Assembly: GCA_021773235.1 (NCBI GenBank)
Contig: JAJFKL010000041.1
Coordinates: 1-64,000, forward strand
Length of the DNA: 64,000 nt
Direction of reading: 5' to 3'
Source of the DNA: Gammaproteobacteria bacterium
GTDB taxonomy: Bacteria; Pseudomonadota; Gammaproteobacteria; Eutrophobiales; Eutrophobiaceae
Positions 36,971 through 44,915 of the stretch are shown here, in pieces (the first letter of the stretch is position 1; every line of letters starts with the position of its first letter). A program made the position numbers and the translations under genes. The notes below the pieces were generated by a model. It saw only the letters and a program-made list of their open reading frames with translations. It did not search any database and was not told the origin of the DNA.

Positions 36971-37019
36971 TCCCCTTAAAAATAAATTTACAGATCTAAT
37001 TTAGCGGCATATAGAAGAA

Positions 37020-37604
37020 TCACTGAATAGGTTTTATGAGTATAAATGGTTTGCTAATCGGCTGACCTGTTTCCTCATTAAAAAACGGGTTGGGAGAATA
37101 ACGCTTTAACAATCGCCCGATTAATAAACTAATAATAATCTTGAGTGTAAGGAGCTTAGAAAAACCTGCATTAGCACCTTCAGGCGCATCACCAATACAG
37201 TACTTGGCCATACAGTAATACTTAACAGGGCCCAACACGTCATCTTTGTTCAAACCCGAAAAATCAAGGCAGTTGAGAATCACACCGGCAAAGGCCATTT
37301 TATAAGAAATGGTATTGGCAATCGGAGTATTACAACAGCTCGTATACCAGCGGAGAATCCCTTTTTGTGTTAAACGCAAACAAGTTAAATTCTCCTGCCC
37401 CTGAGTAAACTTGATACTCGACGGAGAGACTTGAAATATTTCAGTGCCCCCGTTTTCATCTAAGATATGAGTTTCATTATTGAGATATTCTGCAAAACGC
37501 TGGCAATCATCACACATACACTTAAGATGATTCCCGCACTTCGGAGAAACATCTTCAAGATAACCTTGTACCTTGGAACAAGAACATTTGATAGGGACAT
37601 TCAT
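37020..37604 (-). CDS. DUF6151 (Gfa-like) protein
   Basis: The 194-residue protein carries several cysteine pairs: CSCSK near residue 8, CMCDDCQRFAEYL and YTSCCNTPIANT. This spacing matches the glutathione-dependent formaldehyde-activating (Gfa)-like family, in particular DUF6151. The C-terminal part is more hydrophobic. Gfa-type zinc proteins bind small thiol adducts, so a link with formaldehyde is thinkable in this methylotroph but not shown. Confidence 0.7.
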   Translation of the reverse strand: MNVPIKCSCSKVQGYLEDVSPKCGNHLKCMCDDCQRFAEYLNNETHILDENGGTEIFQVSPSSIKFTQGQENLTCLRLTQKGILRWYTSCCNTPIANTISYKMAFAGVILNCLDFSGLNKDDVLGPVKYYCMAKYCIGDAPEGANAGFSKLLTLKIIISLLIGRLLKRYSPNPFFNEETGQPISKPFILIKPIQ

Positions 37605-37662
37605 GTAATATAGTTTACTGTAACTTGTATAAAAGGGCTCTGGCCCCTTTTAATTTTATTAT

Positions 37663-37688
37663 AAAACCGTGGTCTGTCCCCTATTATT
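37663..37688. repeat. Dispersed CCGTGGTCTGTCCCC repeat, long copy
   Basis: AAAACCGTGGTCTGTCCCCT then ATTATT. It is preceded by AAAAGGGCTCTGGCCCCTTT at 37631-37650. The same 26-base string recurs exactly at 40912. Confidence 0.85.
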
Positions 37689-37769
37689 GATTCCTTGCAG
37701 GCATTTAAAAATAAATAGATCTTCCCCTTTTTATTTCTCTATTTAAAAAATATATTATATCCTTTAACT

Positions 37770-38030
37770 ATGAAATATTTTTGTTTATGTCTGTTAATAC
37801 TCAATATACAAGCATGTAGCCCGAATGCGGATGAAAGTTATAGATCCGGATATGATGATGGATACGCAGAGGGTTACAAAACAGCTTGTAAAATTGAATC
37901 ATCTCCTATTAAGGGTGATTGGCAAAACGAACATTATTCTAAAGGTTATAGCGATGGCCAACTTGATGGAGCTGCTAAAGGTGTAAGTGCTTTTCACGCT
38001 GATAATTGCAAGGCCAGCGTATATCATTAA
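37770..38030 (+). CDS. Small lipoprotein
   Basis: The 86-residue product begins with a lipoprotein signal: a hydrophobic run, then LNIQAC as the lipobox, with the cysteine at residue 16 as the lipid attachment site. The mature part has glycine- and tyrosine-rich repeats (YRSGYDDGYAEGYK and HYSKGYSDGQLDG) and two further cysteines. No family recognised. A membrane location is clear; the role is not. Confidence 0.7.
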   Translation: MKYFCLCLLILNIQACSPNADESYRSGYDDGYAEGYKTACKIESSPIKGDWQNEHYSKGYSDGQLDGAAKGVSAFHADNCKASVYH

Positions 38031-38079
38031 TCTTAACTCTATAAAACGAGCAATATCTATAGTGTGCTGGTTAAAAAAT

Positions 38080-38100
38080 AAATCTGTCCCCTTTTATTCT
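38080..38100. repeat. Dispersed TCTGTCCCC repeat, short copy
   Basis: AAATCTGTCCCCTTTTATTC then T. Related to the copy at 42244-42262, which shares AAATCTGTCCCCTTTTATTC. Confidence 0.7.
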
Positions 38101-38265
38101 CCGACACTATTAATTCTTGCGGTGACATTGAAGACAGATTAGTTTTTACTATAGCTATAATAGGAACAATTAATTTTATTTATTTCAGCCACTAGTCTAT
38201 ATTTACACACAGGCATTAAGAAAAGAGCAGCATTACATTTTAACTAACAAAAAGAGGTAAGTATC

Positions 38266-38340
38266 ATGAACTGGCAAACACCTGAATATAACGACATCCG
38301 TTTTGGTTTCGAAGTTACCATGTACATCAACAACAAGTAA
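38266..38340 (+). CDS. pqqA: PQQ precursor peptide PqqA
   Basis: A 24-codon gene that is easily missed. Its peptide reads MNWQTPEYNDIRFGFEVTMY then INNK, in close agreement with PqqA. The conserved core is the E-V-T-M-Y pair, in which Glu16 and Tyr20 are cross-linked and become pyrroloquinoline quinone. An AAAGAGG ribosome-binding site lies at 38251-38257, about eight bases before the ATG. An intrinsic terminator follows 25 bases after the stop, so pqqA is transcribed alone; pqqBCDE are not in this window. The product feeds PQQ-dependent methanol dehydrogenase, in keeping with the serine-cycle genes. Confidence 0.95.
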   Translation: MNWQTPEYNDIRFGFEVTMYINNK

Positions 38341-38364
38341 TTTCAACCACGTTGTAAAAAAAAT

Positions 38365-38387
38365 AAAAGGGCTGAGAGGCCCTTTTT
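38365..38387 (+). terminator. Intrinsic terminator of pqqA
   Basis: AAAAGGGC-TGAGAG-GCCCTTTT is an eight-base-pair stem followed by T bases, about 25 bases after the pqqA stop. Confidence 0.9.
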
Positions 38388-38473
38388 ATATTAAAGCCCC
38401 CTTTAATTAAATATTATATCAATCGACACTGCCCCTATTGATTGTTCCTGCGCTCCTTGCGCTTACGGCATTA

Positions 38474-38510
38474 GTGCACACCCCTCAAGGGGGTACCGAG
38501 GTCCATGCAC
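38474..38510. repeat. 37-bp palindromic repeat, copy 2
   Basis: Reads GTGCACACCCCTCAAGGGGG then TACCGAGGTCCATGCAC, the reverse orientation of copy 1 with only one internal change (TACC for TGCC). Ends are inverted GTGCA/TGCAC. Confidence 0.85.
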
Positions 38511-38531
38511 GTCACACTGACTCTTGATTAA

Positions 38532-38555
38532 AAAACCGTGGTCTGTCCCCTTATT
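38532..38555. repeat. Dispersed CCGTGGTCTGTCCCC repeat
   Basis: AAAACCGTGGTCTGTCCCCT then TATT. It touches the end of the MarR gene (stop near 38551). Confidence 0.75.
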
Positions 38556-39120
38556 CCACAACACTTTCATGCTCTCGACAAATAAGACTAATATCTACTT
38601 TAGATAAAGGTTCTTGGGTTAACCCGCAAAAATGACTATCACTTTTGATTTTCTGGTTATATCGACATGTATTACAGACACCGAATGATTTCATTTCGTT
38701 TTCCTGCTGTATCACCTGAAGTAATTCTTTAAGAGAATTTATAATTTGTGTTTGTGTAGACTCGGAGAGTTTTTTAGACACTTGTGTATAGACTGGGGTA
38801 GGAATGAGTTTTTGTAATAACTTATTACCCTTACTGGATACTTTTAAATGCGTAATTCTTTTGTCATTACTATCTGTAGTTTTTATTAAGAAATTCTTCT
38901 TTTCAAGTAACTTCAACGTCTGCGACACAGTACCTTTTGTTTGATTTAAATATTCAGTGACCGCCATAGGCGTATCTGAATACCGATTACATATAGAAAG
39001 GTAACGTAACGCTTCTAATTGTATCGGTTGCATACCATAGGGAATACCAACTTGCCTTGATTCGCTTCGTAGCAGATTGGCTAAACGTTCTACATGGTCA
39101 TAAATCTCTTTCGATTTCAT
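38551..39120 (-). CDS. MarR family regulator with cysteine-rich C-terminus
   Basis: I start the gene at ATG 39120 (MKSKEIYDH), not the upstream TTG. The 189-residue product has a winged helix (about 50-110): the recognition helix region carries TKGTVSQTLKLLEKK and the wing KRITHLKVSSKG. The C-terminal 40 residues have four cysteines (CNTC, FCGL and ICREH), which could bind metal or sense oxidants. It is divergent from the thiol-redox operon, and a large dyad covers its start region and the -35 box of the divergent operon, suggesting repression of both and autoregulation. Confidence 0.88.
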   Translation of the reverse strand: MKSKEIYDHVERLANLLRSESRQVGIPYGMQPIQLEALRYLSICNRYSDTPMAVTEYLNQTKGTVSQTLKLLEKKNFLIKTTDSNDKRITHLKVSSKGNKLLQKLIPTPVYTQVSKKLSESTQTQIINSLKELLQVIQQENEMKSFGVCNTCRYNQKIKSDSHFCGLTQEPLSKVDISLICREHESVVE

Positions 39121-39124
39121 TGGT

Positions 39125-39149
39125 ATATAGTATCGATTCAATACTATAT
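39125..39149. promoter_or_regulatory. Operator dyad for the MarR regulator
   Basis: ATATAGTAT and ATACTATAT are perfect nine-base inverted arms at 39125-39133 and 39141-39149 around CGATTCA; the dyad continues inward with one mismatch pair. It lies five bases upstream of the regulator ATG and touches the TTGACA box at 39149. Confidence 0.8.
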
Positions 39150-39177
39150 TGACAAGAGGAATATTCTCACCTACAGT
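39149..39177 (+). promoter_or_regulatory. Promoter of the thiol-redox operon
   Basis: TTGACA at 39149-39154 and TACAGT at 39172-39177 with a 17-base spacer form a strong -35/-10 pair reading toward the thioredoxin-like gene. The operator dyad overlaps the -35 box. Confidence 0.7.
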
Positions 39178-39223
39178 AATACTTGTTTCGACTCGAAACC
39201 ATTAAATCATTGAGGATACTATT

Positions 39224-39466
39224 ATGAATAAAGCTACTTTTTACCATGCAGGTTGCCCTGTTTGTATCAGTGCAGAACAACAAGTACTCGAGGCATTAGA
39301 TAAAAACCGTTTTACTATAGAACTTGTACACCTAGGAGAAAATAAAACACGTATTAGCGAAGCAGAACAAGCCGGCATAAAATCAGTTCCTGCTCTCCTG
39401 TTAGACGGAAATGCGTTCCATATCAATTTCGGTGCATCACTTAATGATGTTAAAGGAGGTGCATAA
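39224..39466 (+). CDS. Glutaredoxin/thioredoxin-like protein
   Basis: The 80-residue protein has a redox-active CPVC at residues 11-14 after a strand-turn (TFYHAG), and a VPALLLDG segment that supplies the cis-proline of the thioredoxin fold. The size fits a small glutaredoxin-like protein. The first gene of a three-gene operon, it lies next to a MarR regulator. Its stop overlaps the next gene start (TAATG at 39464-39468). Probably cytoplasmic. Confidence 0.85.
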   Translation: MNKATFYHAGCPVCISAEQQVLEALDKNRFTIELVHLGENKTRISEAEQAGIKSVPALLLDGNAFHINFGASLNDVKGGA

Positions 39467-40206
39467 TGCTAAAGCGAATACTTTTTATCTCACTCCTAAC
39501 AACAAGCTTATCGTTTGCTGTCAACGCGCATGATCATACGGGCGGTATCCAGGCAACAAAAAATAAAGCGACCTTGGCCCCGTTTGACATCATTCATACA
39601 AAGATTACAACCGAGAAAAATGTAGCTACATTTCATATGGCCGTTTCAAACAAGGCAGGTCAATCTAAACCGACACCTTCTGGTCAACTAGCGGGTAGCA
39701 ATGTATTTTCATATGTCTGGCCGACCTCAATAGATAGCTATGATGTTGGTTTCGAGAAAAAAGCGGGAATACTCGCCTTGGCAGTCACATCACACCCTGA
39801 TTTCGATGACACACCGCTTTATGACGAAAATGCGGATGGGGATGTCGCTAATGATGGCAATATTTGGCATAGCCATTGGGTCGTTTTATCACCAAACGAA
39901 CATTGTGGAGAAGGGTCATTGGGCGTTGTCGATATTCCCAAAGATGCTAAACCAAGATTACCTAAAACCTGGCCCGGCTTGCCTATTCTGTTAGACAGTC
40001 CCGGTTGGAATCCGACATTCAACGCTGAAACTGTGGAAGTGCGCATACCATTCGATGATATTGGTATTGTTAAAAATGCAAATTTTGACGGCGTGACAGC
40101 AGGTCTTCGCGTAAACCATAGTGTGCATGCACCCCTACTCTGCGTCGTAGATGTTATGGACGTTGCCTCAGGCGACTTAAGTTTACCCGGCAAAGTTAAT
40201 CAATAA
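39466..40206 (+). CDS. Periplasmic protein of unknown function in the thiol-redox operon
   Basis: The 246-residue product has a signal peptide (KRILFISLLTTSLSFAVNA) and a histidine-rich start of the mature part, HDHTGG. It contains a WHSHWVVLSPNEHCGEG segment and a NHSVHAPLLCVVDV segment, each with histidine and cysteine, possibly a metal site. It starts at 39466 overlapping the stop of the thioredoxin-like gene, so translation is coupled. It is followed by a peroxiredoxin-like gene. I do not recognise the family; metal or thiol chemistry is suggested only by its residues and neighbours. Confidence 0.75.
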   Translation: MLKRILFISLLTTSLSFAVNAHDHTGGIQATKNKATLAPFDIIHTKITTEKNVATFHMAVSNKAGQSKPTPSGQLAGSNVFSYVWPTSIDSYDVGFEKKAGILALAVTSHPDFDDTPLYDENADGDVANDGNIWHSHWVVLSPNEHCGEGSLGVVDIPKDAKPRLPKTWPGLPILLDSPGWNPTFNAETVEVRIPFDDIGIVKNANFDGVTAGLRVNHSVHAPLLCVVDVMDVASGDLSLPGKVNQ

Positions 40207-40260
40207 ACCGCCTTCAAACGACAAGGAAGTCACTTACTATTTTTAAAGAGAGAGAATACG

Positions 40261-40821
40261 ATGAATAATGAATACATATTAGCCCCAGAGCTGGAAGTAA
40301 CTGATTGGCTAAACACATCTGAACCGCTAAAACTATCAAACTTACAAGGCAACGTGATTGTACTACATGCGTTTCAAATGTTATGTCCGGGTTGCGTACT
40401 GCATGGCATCCCACAAACCACTTCGATATATGAGCTGTATAAAAATGAGCCCGTAAAAGTTATCGGTTTACATTCAGTATTTGAACATCACGAGGTCATG
40501 AATAAAGACGCCTTATCTGCATTTATACATGAATACCGAATACCATTTCCAATAGCCATTGATAAACCATCAACAGATGAGGCTATTCCATTAACGATGA
40601 AGAAATATAAGTTACAAGGTACTCCAAGTCTTATCTTGATAGATCACCGCGGAAAAATAAGGCTTAACCATTTTGGCAGACTAAGTGACATTCAAGTTGG
40701 AAATGCTATTGGACAATTACTTTCAGACGCAAATAATTTAAGTGTCGCCGAGCAAGGTCGAAGTTCAAGTAACGAAACGGAAGGCAATAATTGCGACGAT
40801 AATAAATGTACTCCAGCTTAA
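40261..40821 (+). CDS. Redoxin/AhpC-TSA-TlpA-like protein
   Basis: The 186-residue protein has the thioredoxin fold of the redoxin family: a strand NVIVLHAFQM leads to the motif CPGC at about residues 43-46, and a TPSLILIDHRGKIRLNHFG segment carries the cis-proline. A serine-rich tail with a cysteine pair (NNCDDNKC) follows at the C-terminus. An AGAGAGA ribosome-binding site precedes the ATG. It closes the MarR-controlled operon. No signal peptide is seen, so it is probably cytoplasmic. Confidence 0.85.
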   Translation: MNNEYILAPELEVTDWLNTSEPLKLSNLQGNVIVLHAFQMLCPGCVLHGIPQTTSIYELYKNEPVKVIGLHSVFEHHEVMNKDALSAFIHEYRIPFPIAIDKPSTDEAIPLTMKKYKLQGTPSLILIDHRGKIRLNHFGRLSDIQVGNAIGQLLSDANNLSVAEQGRSSSNETEGNNCDDNKCTPA

Positions 40822-41220
40822 TAGTGCCAGAGTGGTGTGTTTAAATCACTCCAGTATCTTTTAATGTTGTATTCCTTCAAGATAAATCCATCGCCACTGA
40901 CTCTCTATTATAAAACCGTGGTCTGTCCCCTATTATTCTCCGTGCTATTTATGTGATGGACGTTTAATTAAATAAGATTAAATGATATGAACATGAAGTT
41001 TGGTTATGTAATTGCAATATAACTTATCAGGATAAGAGCATTTAACGCATGTTTATATTCTTAGCCATTTTTTTCTTATAAATCAAATCCTTACAATATA
41101 TTTATAAAGTTATATAAGTTAAAGGCCGATAAATATTTTTAAGTTTGTCGTTAATAAATGACAGTATTTATACTGTAGCTGAATAAAAATAAGAAGAAGG
41201 GTAATAAGGTAACCTTAATA
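40822..41220. other. Intergenic region between the redoxin gene and the GGDEF gene
   Basis: About 400 bases without a convincing gene. Near the left end, AGAGTGGTGTGTTTAAATCACTCC is an imperfect stem that may end the thiol-redox operon. A copy of the CCGTGGTCTGTCCCC repeat sits at 40912. The right part is AT-rich and probably holds the promoter of the GGDEF gene. Confidence 0.45.
40912..40937. repeat. Dispersed CCGTGGTCTGTCCCC repeat, long copy
   Basis: Identical over 26 bases to the copy at 37663-37688 (AAAACCGTGGTCTGTCCCCT then ATTATT). Confidence 0.85.
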
Positions 41221-42207
41221 TTGAAGATTTTTAATCATGAGAATAGCTTACAGGAGTTGCACTATCGAAATTTGATGCTTTTAGGTTGGGCCACCATTCC
41301 TCTTGCGCTTCCATTCTCGATTAATTGTTTTTTACAAGGACGTTACATTACAGGCGAGCTTTCAGTTCTTCTTATGTGCCTTGCCGTATCGAATTCCTTG
41401 TCTATAAATTTAAAGCATCGACTGGCAGTATCTTACTGGATATTTTTTGTTGTTAATCTTCTGACGGTGCTTTTCACAATCATCGAAGTCGGTGATATAG
41501 GACTGTTATGGTCTTACCCTTTTATTTTTTCTGTATTCTTCGTTCAACCACGTTATCCAGCACGGATCATGAGTGGGATAGCATTAGTCAGCTTGATTAG
41601 CTTATCAGCTTACTTGCTTGAACCAGCGACAGTTGCCCGTTTTGTATTTACTTTACTTATGCTGACTGTTTTTTGTGATGTGATCGTTAGTGTATTGATG
41701 AGAATGGAATTTAAATTGAGGGAACAGGCTATACGTGATCCATTAACCGATGCTTATAATCGACGTTTCATGAATATTTGTCTGGAAAATACCATTGAAG
41801 AAACTCGTCGTGCTTTTGGTCCTGCATGTTTGATTCAGCTTGATGTTGATAAATTCAAAAAGGTTAACGATAGGTTTGGGCATATTGCCGGTGATAGAGT
41901 ATTAAAAAAGCTTGTTGAATTGTTGCACAAAAGACAACGCAAACTGGATTATATTTTTCGTACAGGTGGTGAAGAGTTTGTCTTGTTATTACGCAATACC
42001 AGTTTACAACAAGCAATAGCACTAGCAGAAAATTTACGTAAGAACATTGAAGAAACCGAATTACTCGAAGGACATACGATCACGGTCAGTCTTGGTGTTG
42101 CAGAATATCAATCCGGCGAGACAGATGATGAATGGTTACACCGTGCAGATAAGAATCTTTATGAAGCAAAAGATAATGGTCGTAATTGTGTTCGTCCAAT
42201 AAAATAA
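41221..42207 (+). CDS. Membrane-bound diguanylate cyclase (GGDEF)
   Basis: The 328-residue protein starts with TTG at 41221. The first half has five or six hydrophobic helices and no known sensor motif. The second half is a complete GGDEF domain: DPLTDAYNRRFMN, then D-V-D-K-F-K-K-V-N-D and the active site RTGGEEF around residues 246-252, followed by the HRADKNLYEAKDNGRNCV end segment. The GGEEF form is active in known enzymes, so it should make cyclic di-GMP. It precedes a large hairpin that probably ends its transcript. Confidence 0.9.
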   Translation: MKIFNHENSLQELHYRNLMLLGWATIPLALPFSINCFLQGRYITGELSVLLMCLAVSNSLSINLKHRLAVSYWIFFVVNLLTVLFTIIEVGDIGLLWSYPFIFSVFFVQPRYPARIMSGIALVSLISLSAYLLEPATVARFVFTLLMLTVFCDVIVSVLMRMEFKLREQAIRDPLTDAYNRRFMNICLENTIEETRRAFGPACLIQLDVDKFKKVNDRFGHIAGDRVLKKLVELLHKRQRKLDYIFRTGGEEFVLLLRNTSLQQAIALAENLRKNIEETELLEGHTITVSLGVAEYQSGETDDEWLHRADKNLYEAKDNGRNCVRPIK

Positions 42208-42262
42208 AGGGGTCAGATTTATTTATTCTGCTATTTAAAAATCAAATAAATCTGTCCCCTTT
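42206..42262 (+). terminator. Large hairpin after the GGDEF gene
   Basis: AAAGGGGTCAGATTTATTT and AAATAAATCTGTCCCCTTT pair over 19 bases with one mismatch, around a loop of 19 bases, then TTATT. The arms are two oppositely placed copies of the dispersed TCTGTCCCC repeat. It begins at the stop of the GGDEF gene. Confidence 0.75.
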
Positions 42263-42354
42263 TATTCTCGCCGGTGATCTCGCGCACCATGTTAATTCGA
42301 CCCTATAAATCTAATGCGATCTGTACCCATTAATTCACCCTTTTAAATCTTCGA

Positions 42355-42376
42355 TCGTGTCTCCTGATTGACACGA
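42355..42376. promoter_or_regulatory. Dyad TCGTGTC-N8-GACACGA upstream of the class V aminotransferase gene
   Basis: TCGTGTC and GACACGA are perfect seven-base inverted arms around TCCTGATT. A related dyad lies 174 bases downstream. The pair may bind a LysR-type or similar regulator of the aminotransferase gene. Confidence 0.5.
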
Positions 42377-42533
42377 AGCAAATCCTTTAGAACATTCCAA
42401 AACCCAGCGCCGATATAGCGATAAGCAGCTATTGATAATCTGGACAAACAGCTATAAAACCCCTGTAAAATGAATAAAACGCCTGAATTCCAGGTGCTTA
42501 TCCTGTACTATATGCACCTCTAAATTTCTAGTC

Positions 42534-42550
42534 GTGTCACCTGCTGACAC
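42534..42550. promoter_or_regulatory. Second dyad GTGTCA-N5-TGACAC, 55 bases before the aminotransferase start
   Basis: GTGTCA and TGACAC are perfect six-base arms around CCTGC. It shares GTGTC-x-CCTG-x-x-GACAC with the first dyad at 42355. Confidence 0.5.
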
Positions 42551-42604
42551 ATAATAATTACAATTCGATAAACACTTAAATAAAAAACTGTGAGAGGGAA
42601 AGAT

Positions 42605-43831
42605 ATGTCAACTATTTATCCAACATTGGAGATACCAGAGACGTTAGCCGCTGGGCCAGGGCCTGGTAATACAGATCCCAGGGTACTGGAGCGATTTTAC
42701 AAAACGGGTGTCGCAGATCATATGCAAGCTGATGTCGTGAGGGGCATGGCAGAAGCGAAAGAGATGCTACGTACTGCATGGGGAACAAAAAACATTCATA
42801 CCTTTGGTGTCGGTGGTACTGGTTTCAGTGGTCTGGATTGCGCTTACAGCCCTATCCTTCCCGGAGACAAGGTTGTGGCTTTTGTAAATGGGACTTTCAG
42901 TGGTATTGATGGTCTTGCCATCCGCATGAAGGCATCAAGTCTTGAAGATCTGGCGGCAGACCCGCTGAATCCACAACCATCAAACGTCACCATCGTTGAC
43001 GTTCCACATGGTCAGTCTGTCACCGGCGATATCGTCGATGCAGCATTGGCGAAAGACAAACCGATGTGGGCTTGTATGGCACATTGGGAAACAGGCAGCG
43101 GCCGTATCAATGATCTTCAGGGCTTCAACGACGCCTGTGCGAAGCATGGTGTAATGGGTATTGTCGATGCGGTTTCTAGCTTGGGTATCGCGAAATTTGA
43201 TATCGATGACTATCCAGCCGTTAAGATCTGGGCGTCTTGCCCGCAGAAGGGCGTGCTCGCACTTCCGCTGACCTATGCACCGGTTAGCTTTACCGACGAT
43301 GCTATTGCTGTTCTCGCCAAGCGCGGTTGTTACACCTACGTACATAACCCGATTCTTGAAGCCCGTCACTGGGGTGTTGTCGATGGTAAGGATGGCGTTG
43401 CGGCCGGTTATCACCGCACACACTCTTGTTATGCTGTAGCTTCTTTCCACGAAGCGCTGCGTCTATTGTTGACTCACGGCCGTGAACAAAAGGCAGCTGA
43501 CTATACTTTCCACGAAAAGATTCTCAGTGAAGCAGTTCAAGGGTTAGGTTGTGAGGTCACTTCAAATATGACCAGTCTGGTGGTATTGAATCTACCCGGT
43601 AAATTTGCCGGTAGAGAAAAAGAACTGGTAGGCGGATGCCGTGCTGAAAACTTCGGCATCTGGCCAACACTGTCAGAACCCACTCAGATCCGTATTGGTA
43701 TCCTCAACCAGCTCACCGAAGCAGCGATTACGGAAATCGTCAGCCGGTTCGCAGATGCCATGATTAAGATGGGCGCTGAAGTCGATAAGGATGGCGTGTT
43801 AAGCAAAGTGAAAGCTGATTTCGCAGCTTAA
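42605..43831 (+). CDS. Class V aminotransferase, serine-glyoxylate aminotransferase-like
   Basis: I use the ATG at 42605, with GAGAGGGA just upstream, not the GTG at 42590. The 408-residue protein is a fold-type I PLP enzyme of class V: AAGPGPGNTDPRVL near the N-terminus, Asp188 in GIVDAVSSLG and the Schiff-base lysine Lys215 in SCPQKG. It probably converts serine and glyoxylate to hydroxypyruvate and glycine, or a related reaction, in the serine cycle. It is not the canonical family member: the opening differs from the PGPTNIP type. A strong terminator follows, so the gene is monocistronic. Confidence 0.85.
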   Translation: MSTIYPTLEIPETLAAGPGPGNTDPRVLERFYKTGVADHMQADVVRGMAEAKEMLRTAWGTKNIHTFGVGGTGFSGLDCAYSPILPGDKVVAFVNGTFSGIDGLAIRMKASSLEDLAADPLNPQPSNVTIVDVPHGQSVTGDIVDAALAKDKPMWACMAHWETGSGRINDLQGFNDACAKHGVMGIVDAVSSLGIAKFDIDDYPAVKIWASCPQKGVLALPLTYAPVSFTDDAIAVLAKRGCYTYVHNPILEARHWGVVDGKDGVAAGYHRTHSCYAVASFHEALRLLLTHGREQKAADYTFHEKILSEAVQGLGCEVTSNMTSLVVLNLPGKFAGREKELVGGCRAENFGIWPTLSEPTQIRIGILNQLTEAAITEIVSRFADAMIKMGAEVDKDGVLSKVKADFAA

Positions 43832-43853
43832 TACTTTCCTTAGGTTTAAGAAG

Positions 43854-43891
43854 CCGGAGTGGTTATGTTTAAAACCACTCCGGTTTTTTTT
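43854..43891 (+). terminator. Intrinsic terminator of the class V aminotransferase gene
   Basis: CCGGAGTGGTT and AACCACTCCGG make an 11-base-pair stem with an eight-base loop, followed by eight T bases. Confidence 0.95.
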
Positions 43892-43917
43892 AACCAATTT
43901 AAAGGGCTCTGACCCAC

Positions 43918-44814
43918 TTATTCATGTGTTTCATTTTTTAAATAATTGAAAATTTGATTTACTTCATCGTTATCAAATATTTCATCAAAATATTGAATAT
44001 ATCCATTTAGCTGATCTAAAGTTAATACTTTAACGTGTTTGAATTCTTCTTTGGGCTTCACCTTAGTCATTACTATAACATTTCTAATTGGAATTCTTGC
44101 ACTTCCCCAATGATGACGAATTAGCTCAACATTTGACTCGCTATTTAAAAGTACAAATAATGCGTAACTAGTTCTTGAGACTTGTTTGACTGGTGACCTT
44201 AGATCGAGACTCTCAATTGATTTATTACTCCAGTTTTTGGTTTCAAGAATAAAGACTCCTGATTTGCAAATTAATAAATGATCTATTTGAATACTAAATA
44301 TCCTATCGTCTTCATTTCTATTATAAATAGGTGGATCAAACTCTATTGAAAAGTCATTAATTAAATAATATTCATTTGATAGCTTTTCTAATTCTTTTAC
44401 AGTTAGGTTTTCTCCAATTGCTCCGGCTATAAGTGGGTAAAGGTTATCAACAATTTCTTTTGTGGAATCCAGTTTTTCACAAGCTTGTACACACCTGGTT
44501 GATAGAATATCTTCATAATTAAGTTCTAAGTTCGACTTTCTCTTTAGATTTTTTTTTACTTTAAAGTATAAAAGTATTTTATTGATTATATTTTTACTGC
44601 TGTCTTTTATAGCCTGATTAGTTGTTTTTTCTATTGCTTTGATTTCCTCATCTAATGAGACTTTAGTGATATTGATTAATTCTTCTTTTTCAGAATCATA
44701 ATTTTTCAAAAATTCATTAGTCTCACCAATAGAATTAAATCTAGTTATATCGTTATCATTTAATATATCTTTGATTTTCTTCAGAGGTTCTATTTTTCCA
44801 ACAATAACAGCCAT
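43918..44814 (-). CDS. NERD-domain (nuclease-related) protein
   Basis: The 298-residue protein has an N-terminal helical, lysine-rich half and a C-terminal NERD domain. The core is I-Q-I-D-H-L-L-I-C-K-S-G-V-F-I-L-E-T-K-N-W, the D...E-x-K arrangement of PD-(D/E)xK nucleases. A late segment, RNVIVMTKVK, is also typical. NERD proteins are often linked to DNA processing and defence. It is the leftmost gene of an AT-rich group of minus-strand genes that sits between two aminotransferase genes. Confidence 0.8.
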   Translation of the reverse strand: MAVIVGKIEPLKKIKDILNDNDITRFNSIGETNEFLKNYDSEKEELINITKVSLDEEIKAIEKTTNQAIKDSSKNIINKILLYFKVKKNLKRKSNLELNYEDILSTRCVQACEKLDSTKEIVDNLYPLIAGAIGENLTVKELEKLSNEYYLINDFSIEFDPPIYNRNEDDRIFSIQIDHLLICKSGVFILETKNWSNKSIESLDLRSPVKQVSRTSYALFVLLNSESNVELIRHHWGSARIPIRNVIVMTKVKPKEEFKHVKVLTLDQLNGYIQYFDEIFDNDEVNQIFNYLKNETHE

Positions 44815-44857
44815 AAATAAGAATAAATAATATGTTTAGAAAATTAAGCTATCAATA

Positions 44858-44915
44858 TTAAAGGGCTCTGACCCCTTTAATTGTTTAATTTATAAACCGT
44901 GGTCTGTCCCCTTTA
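44858..44915. repeat. Paired dispersed repeats within the islet
   Basis: AAAGGGCTCTGACCCCTTTA at about 44859-44878 is followed by AAACCGTGGTCTGTCCCCTTTA at 44894-44915. The second copy encodes the last eight residues and the stop of the small membrane protein that ends at 44890. Confidence 0.75.
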
